This document shows positions 5,232 to 7,470 of a stretch of DNA of 7,470 nt, piece after piece. Location: positions 1 through 7,470 of the forward strand of contig NZ_JALNWM010000176.1 in assembly GCF_023230885.1 (NCBI RefSeq), read 5' to 3'. Positions within the stretch are counted from its first letter, which is position 1. Each line of letters begins with the position of its first letter. The notes under the pieces are model-generated. The model did not search any database. It was not told where the DNA came from and saw only the letters and a program-made list of their open reading frames with translations. Made by a program: the position numbers and the translations under genes. The stretch comes from Desulfocurvus sp. (GTDB lineage Bacteria; Desulfobacterota; Desulfovibrionia; Desulfovibrionales; Desulfovibrionaceae).

Positions 5232-6203
5232 ATGCATATCGTCACCGGCGGAGCCGGATTCATCGGCAGCGCGTTCGTCTGGAAACTGAACGGCATGGGT
5301 ATCACGGACATCGTGGTGGTGGACGAGCTGGGCACGTCCGAGAGCTGGAAGAACCTCGTCGGGCTGCGCTATGCGGACTATCTGCACAAGGACGCCTTCC
5401 TGGACCTTGTGCTGCACGACGAGCTGCCCTTCGATGTGGACAGCGTGACGCACATGGGCGCCTGCTCCGCCACCACCGAGCTGGACGCCGATTATCTCAT
5501 GGAGAACAACTACCGCTACAGCGTGACCCTGGCGGCGTGGTGCCTGGAGCACGACGTGCGCTTCATCAACGCCTCGTCGGCGGCGACCTACGGCGACGGC
5601 TCGCGCGGCTTCTCCGACGATGAGGCGCGCCTGGGCGAGCTGCGCCCGCTGAACATGTACGGCTATTCCAAGCAGCTCTTCGACCTCTGGGCCCGGCGCG
5701 AGGGCGTGCTCGGCTCCCTGGCCAGTCTGAAGTTCTTCAACGTTTTCGGGCCTAACGAGTACCACAAGGGCGACATGATGAGCGTCGTCTGCAAGGCGCA
5801 CACGCAGATCGGCCAGACCGGGCGGCTCAAGCTCTTCAAGAGCTACCACCCGGACTACCCCGACGGCGGCCAGATGCGCGATTTCGTCTATGTGAAGGAC
5901 TGCGTGGACGTGATGTGGTGGCTGCTCCAGCATCCGGAGGTCGGCGGCGTGTTCAACGTGGGCACCGGTCAGGCCCGGACCTGGAACGACCTGGCCCGCA
6001 GCGTCTTCGCGGCCATGAACCTGCCCGAGAACATCGACTACATCGACATGCCCGAACAACTGCGCGGCAAGTACCAGTACTTCACCCAGGCCGAAATGGC
6101 CAAGCTGGCGGCCACGGGCTGCCCCGTGCGGTTCACCAGCCTGGAAGACGCCGTGAAGGACTATGTGCAGGGATACCTGGCGCGGGAGGAGCGGTATTTG
6201 TAG
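5232..6203 (+). CDS. hldD: ADP-L-glycero-D-manno-heptose 6-epimerase
   Basis: This 323-residue cytosolic SDR-fold enzyme (also called rfaD) inverts C6 of ADP-D-glycero-D-manno-heptose to give the L-glycero form used for the LPS inner core. The N-terminal Rossmann motif TGGAGFIGS (5-13) binds NADP. Catalytic residues are visible: S116 in NASSAATYG, Y143 and K147 in the YxxxK motif of MYGYSK, and K179 in EYHKGDM, matching E. coli S116, Y140, K144 and K178. Family phrases HMGACSATTE (74-83), FFNVFGPNE (168-176), RDFVYVKD (216-223) and FNVGTG (241-246) confirm the assignment. Length is close to the E. coli enzyme. The ATG has AAGGA 9 nt upstream and no plausible earlier start. It stands alone, divergent from hisH and convergent with the next gene. 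No other heptose gene is in view. Confidence 0.96.
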   Translation: MHIVTGGAGFIGSAFVWKLNGMGITDIVVVDELGTSESWKNLVGLRYADYLHKDAFLDLVLHDELPFDVDSVTHMGACSATTELDADYLMENNYRYSVTLAAWCLEHDVRFINASSAATYGDGSRGFSDDEARLGELRPLNMYGYSKQLFDLWARREGVLGSLASLKFFNVFGPNEYHKGDMMSVVCKAHTQIGQTGRLKLFKSYHPDYPDGGQMRDFVYVKDCVDVMWWLLQHPEVGGVFNVGTGQARTWNDLARSVFAAMNLPENIDYIDMPEQLRGKYQYFTQAEMAKLAATGCPVRFTSLEDAVKDYVQGYLAREERYL

Positions 6204-6238
6204 GCGGCGCGCCGCCCCGATCCGGCCCCGGGCCGCAC

Positions 6239-6276
6239 GCAAAAGGGCTCCCCCCGCGCGGGGGGAGCCCTTTTGC
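6239..6276. terminator. Bidirectional rho-independent terminator
   Basis: A perfect 38-nt palindrome forms a 17-bp stem (6239-6255 with 6260-6276) around a GCGC loop. Each strand ends the stem with TTTT followed by GC, so it can stop transcription both from hldD (stop 35 nt before) and from the convergent gene ending at 6309. This is a textbook convergent-gene terminator. Confidence 0.92.
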
Positions 6277-6308
6277 CTCGGCTGGCGGCGGGGAATCCTG
6301 CCCCGGGC

Positions 6309-6968
6309 TCAGCAGCTCTCCCCCTCGCCCAGCAGGTCGTCCAGCTCCACTTCCGCGCCGTCCGGGGCGAAGAGGGCGGGGACGATCATGCGCTTGCCCT
6401 TGCTGTCGTCGTGGCCGGGGGTCATGGGGCGGCCCGCGTAGGTCAGCCCGGTGATGAGCTTGTCCTCATGGCCGAACTCCGCGAAGCTCTCCATGAACAC
6501 CGCGAGCTGCGCGGGGTCGAATTCGCCCTCGAAGCCGTCGAGCAGGAAGGTCTGGGCGCCCTTGTCGATGGAGCCCATGAATACGAGCACCTCGCTCGGA
6601 TCCAGCCGGTGCAGCAACTGCTGCTGCGAGACGGGCGTCTCGGCGTGGGTGACCTGGGAGGGGTAGATGGTTTGCTCCTGGCCGCCCAGACGGACCTGGA
6701 TGCGCATTCCGGCCTCGAAAACGTAGGCCGCGCGGTGGTGGAACCTGCACTCCTCCCACCAGCCGCTCCAGTCGTAGCCCACCTGCCGCGCGAACTTGCG
6801 CGCCAGCTCCTCGTCGAAATAGAGCACGCCCTTGAAGCAGTTGTGCGCGAAGTAGGGCGTGTTGTTCTTGCCGTGGCAATGGCGGGCCACCCGGGCCAGG
6901 AAGGCGCGGGGCACGGCGGAGATGGCCACCTCGTTCTTGTAGCCTGCGATTTCGATGCTGAGCTGCAC
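6309..6968 (-). CDS. Conserved-looking protein of unknown function, Cys/His-rich N-terminal half
   Basis: This 219-residue protein matches no family I can name. The start is a GTG with a strong AAGGAG 7 nt upstream; the longer in-frame reading (to 7337) adds only Arg/Pro/Gly-rich sequence typical of non-coding GC-rich DNA. There is no signal peptide or membrane segment, so it is probably cytosolic. Residues 30-78 hold a cluster of possible ligands: H30, C31, H32, H42, C44, C74, H77 and H78, with aromatic phrases around them (YFAHNCFKGVLYFD; YDWSGWWEECRFHH). The second half is acidic, with DPSEVLVFMGSIDKGAQTFLLDGFEGEFD (123-151, read as two adjoining segments), and the protein ends in a DDLLGEGES tail. 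Codon pattern and the ribosome site support a real gene. It shares a terminator with hldD and lies downstream of mutL across a 384-bp gap, so neither neighbour indicates its role. Metal binding is only a suggestion. Confidence 0.8.
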   Translation of the reverse strand: MQLSIEIAGYKNEVAISAVPRAFLARVARHCHGKNNTPYFAHNCFKGVLYFDEELARKFARQVGYDWSGWWEECRFHHRAAYVFEAGMRIQVRLGGQEQTIYPSQVTHAETPVSQQQLLHRLDPSEVLVFMGSIDKGAQTFLLDGFEGEFDPAQLAVFMESFAEFGHEDKLITGLTYAGRPMTPGHDDSKGKRMIVPALFAPDGAEVELDDLLGEGESC

Positions 6969-6975
6969 GGGGAAA

Positions 6976-6981
6976 CTCCTT
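6976..6981 (-). promoter_or_regulatory. Ribosome binding site of the unknown gene
   Basis: AAGGAG on the minus strand lies 7 nt ahead of GTG 6968-6966. It decides this GTG start over any upstream extension. Confidence 0.75.
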
Positions 6982-7221
6982 GCGCGGCGGGGGGATGGGC
7001 CCCGGTTTCGGGCGATGATAGCCCCGGGCGCGGCTTTGGCGCAAGCAAAACCAGGGGCCGCCGGACCGCCCGCGCCCGGGCGCCCCTCGCGGGTGTGGGG
7101 CGCCCCGGGGCCCCGGGCCGTTGCCGACGGGCGGGAGCAACCCCGGCCCGGGCGGTGCCTGCGCCCATACCCCCGTCGGCCAGGGCGCCTGCCTGCACGG
7201 CGCTGCGCTGGCGGGGGCAGC

Positions 7222-7256
7222 CCGGCGCGGCGGCCCGGCGCGGCCCGCCGCGCCGG
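7222..7256. repeat. GC-only hairpin, 12-bp perfect stem
   Basis: CCGGCGCGGCGG (7222-7233) pairs perfectly with CCGCCGCGCCGG (7245-7256) around an 11-nt loop. No T tract flanks it on either strand, so it is not a standard terminator. It could slow polymerase or stabilise an RNA end after mutL, or be chance in this composition. Confidence 0.35.
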
Positions 7257-7285
7257 TGTGGCTTCCTCGAAGGGGGCGGTGCTTT

Positions 7286-7306
7286 CGAAATAAAAATTGT
7301 ATTTCG
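7286..7306 (-). promoter_or_regulatory. AT-rich inverted repeat, possible operator/promoter
   Basis: CGAAATA (7286-7292) and its exact complement TATTTCG (7300-7306) flank a 7-nt AAAATTG centre, in the only AT-rich island of the gap. On the minus strand TACAAT (7301-7296, 5/6 to the -10 consensus) lies across the centre and one arm, so a bound repressor could block it. No good -35 is visible 16-18 nt upstream. If used, transcription would enter the unknown gene with a leader of about 320 nt. Confidence 0.4.
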
Positions 7307-7352
7307 GCGTGTTGTGTGCCTGGTGGCCAGGGCGCATCCCCCGGGCGCGGCG

Positions 7353-7470
7353 CTAGGCCTTGCGCTTGAACAGGCGCTCCAGGTCGGCGGGGGTCCAGGC
7401 GATGCGCACCGGGCGGCCGTGGGGGCAGTAGTCGCGCCCGGGCACGGCGCGCCAGGCCTCCAGCAGGGCC
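7353..7470 (-). CDS. mutL: DNA mismatch repair protein MutL, C-terminal fragment (continues past the window)
   Basis: Only the last 38 codons are in view, ending in TAG (7355-7353). The translated end includes RDYCPHGRPVRIAWT and then PADLERLFKRKA. CPHGRP followed by a short helix ending LxRLFKR is the C-terminal signature of MutL; in species without MutH, this CPHGRP motif helps bind the metal of the MutL nicking endonuclease. That implies an endonuclease-type MutL, though the DQHAxxER motif lies outside the window. MutL acts with MutS in post-replicative mismatch repair. The 5' part lies to the right of the window. Confidence 0.85.
   Translation of the reverse strand, partial: ALLEAWRAVPGRDYCPHGRPVRIAWTPADLERLFKRKA

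Larger units (their letters stand above)
6969..7352. other. Intergenic region between mutL and the unknown gene
   Basis: These 384 bp contain no supported gene on either strand. Apart from the ribosome site at 6976-6981 they hold very GC-rich sequence with several palindromes (for example CCCGGGGCCCCGGG at 7104-7117 and a hairpin at 7222-7256). There is one abrupt AT-rich island at about 7283-7306. I saw no tRNA-like fold and no clear intrinsic terminator after mutL. Confidence 0.6.

Noticed and set aside
5011..5289. Small + strand frame (92 codons) in the hisH-hldD gap running into hldD
   Set aside because: It has no ribosome site, is composed of Arg/Gly/Pro-rich sequence and overlaps the start of hldD in another frame.
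4332..6242. Long minus-strand open frame (636 codons) opposite hldD and across hisH
   Set aside because: It overlaps two firmly identified genes and has no recognisable domain; it is explained by the GC-rich third positions of the real genes.
7104..7117. 14-nt palindrome CCCGGGGCCCCGGG as a regulatory site
   Set aside because: In DNA of almost pure G and C, such short palindromes arise easily, and nothing around it suggests a function.
6969..7337. N-terminal extension of the unknown gene upstream of GTG 6968
   Set aside because: The added 123 residues are Arg/Pro/Gly/Ala-rich with no protein-like pattern, and a strong ribosome site supports the GTG at 6968.
1..7470. CRISPR array, insertion sequence, integron, tRNA or rRNA genes
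   Set aside because: I saw no regularly spaced repeats, transposase or integrase motifs, terminal inverted repeats with target duplications, or RNA-gene signatures on either strand.

Overview
This window looks like ordinary chromosomal DNA from a very GC-rich Gram-negative bacterium. The best guess is a member of the Desulfovibrionaceae (sulfate-reducing Desulfobacterota). That guess is an inference from HisF, which has the style I associate with Desulfovibrio (start MLSKRVIPCLDVRDGRLTKG), and from the general character of the genes. It has not been tested by a search. An ADP-heptose epimerase points to a lipopolysaccharide-bearing outer membrane. I saw no mobile element, CRISPR array, rRNA or tRNA.

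Layout, left to right. (1) Positions 2-1351 (+): the 3' part of a DUF4340-family, probably membrane-anchored protein. (2) Positions 1332-3180 (+): a tightly packed run of rpoZ (RNA polymerase omega), dnaJ (class A Hsp40) and moaC (molybdenum cofactor step 1). The joins are a 20-nt overlap, a 3-nt gap and a 4-nt gap, so these genes probably form one transcript. A strong GC-rich terminator follows moaC. (3) Positions 3433-4846 (-): hisH and hisF, overlapping by 11 nt, which encode the two subunits of imidazole glycerol phosphate synthase. (4) Positions 4847-5231: a 385-bp divergent intergenic region with candidate promoters and an imperfect direct repeat. (5) Positions 5232-6203 (+): hldD/rfaD, the ADP-heptose epimerase. 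It is closed by a perfect 38-nt palindromic terminator that also serves the convergent neighbour. (6) Positions 6309-6968 (-): a soluble protein of unknown function with a Cys/His-rich N-terminal half. (7) Positions 6969-7352: a 384-bp non-coding gap with an AT-rich inverted repeat. (8) Positions 7353-7470 (-): the last 38 codons of mutL.

The genes are mostly housekeeping functions in separate transcription units: transcription, chaperone, cofactor, histidine and LPS sugar synthesis, and mismatch repair. I did not find a convincing new multi-gene system. The points most worth a second look are the uncharacterised 219-residue protein, the AT-rich inverted repeat at 7286-7306, and the rpoZ-dnaJ-moaC arrangement with possible promoters inside the upstream gene.
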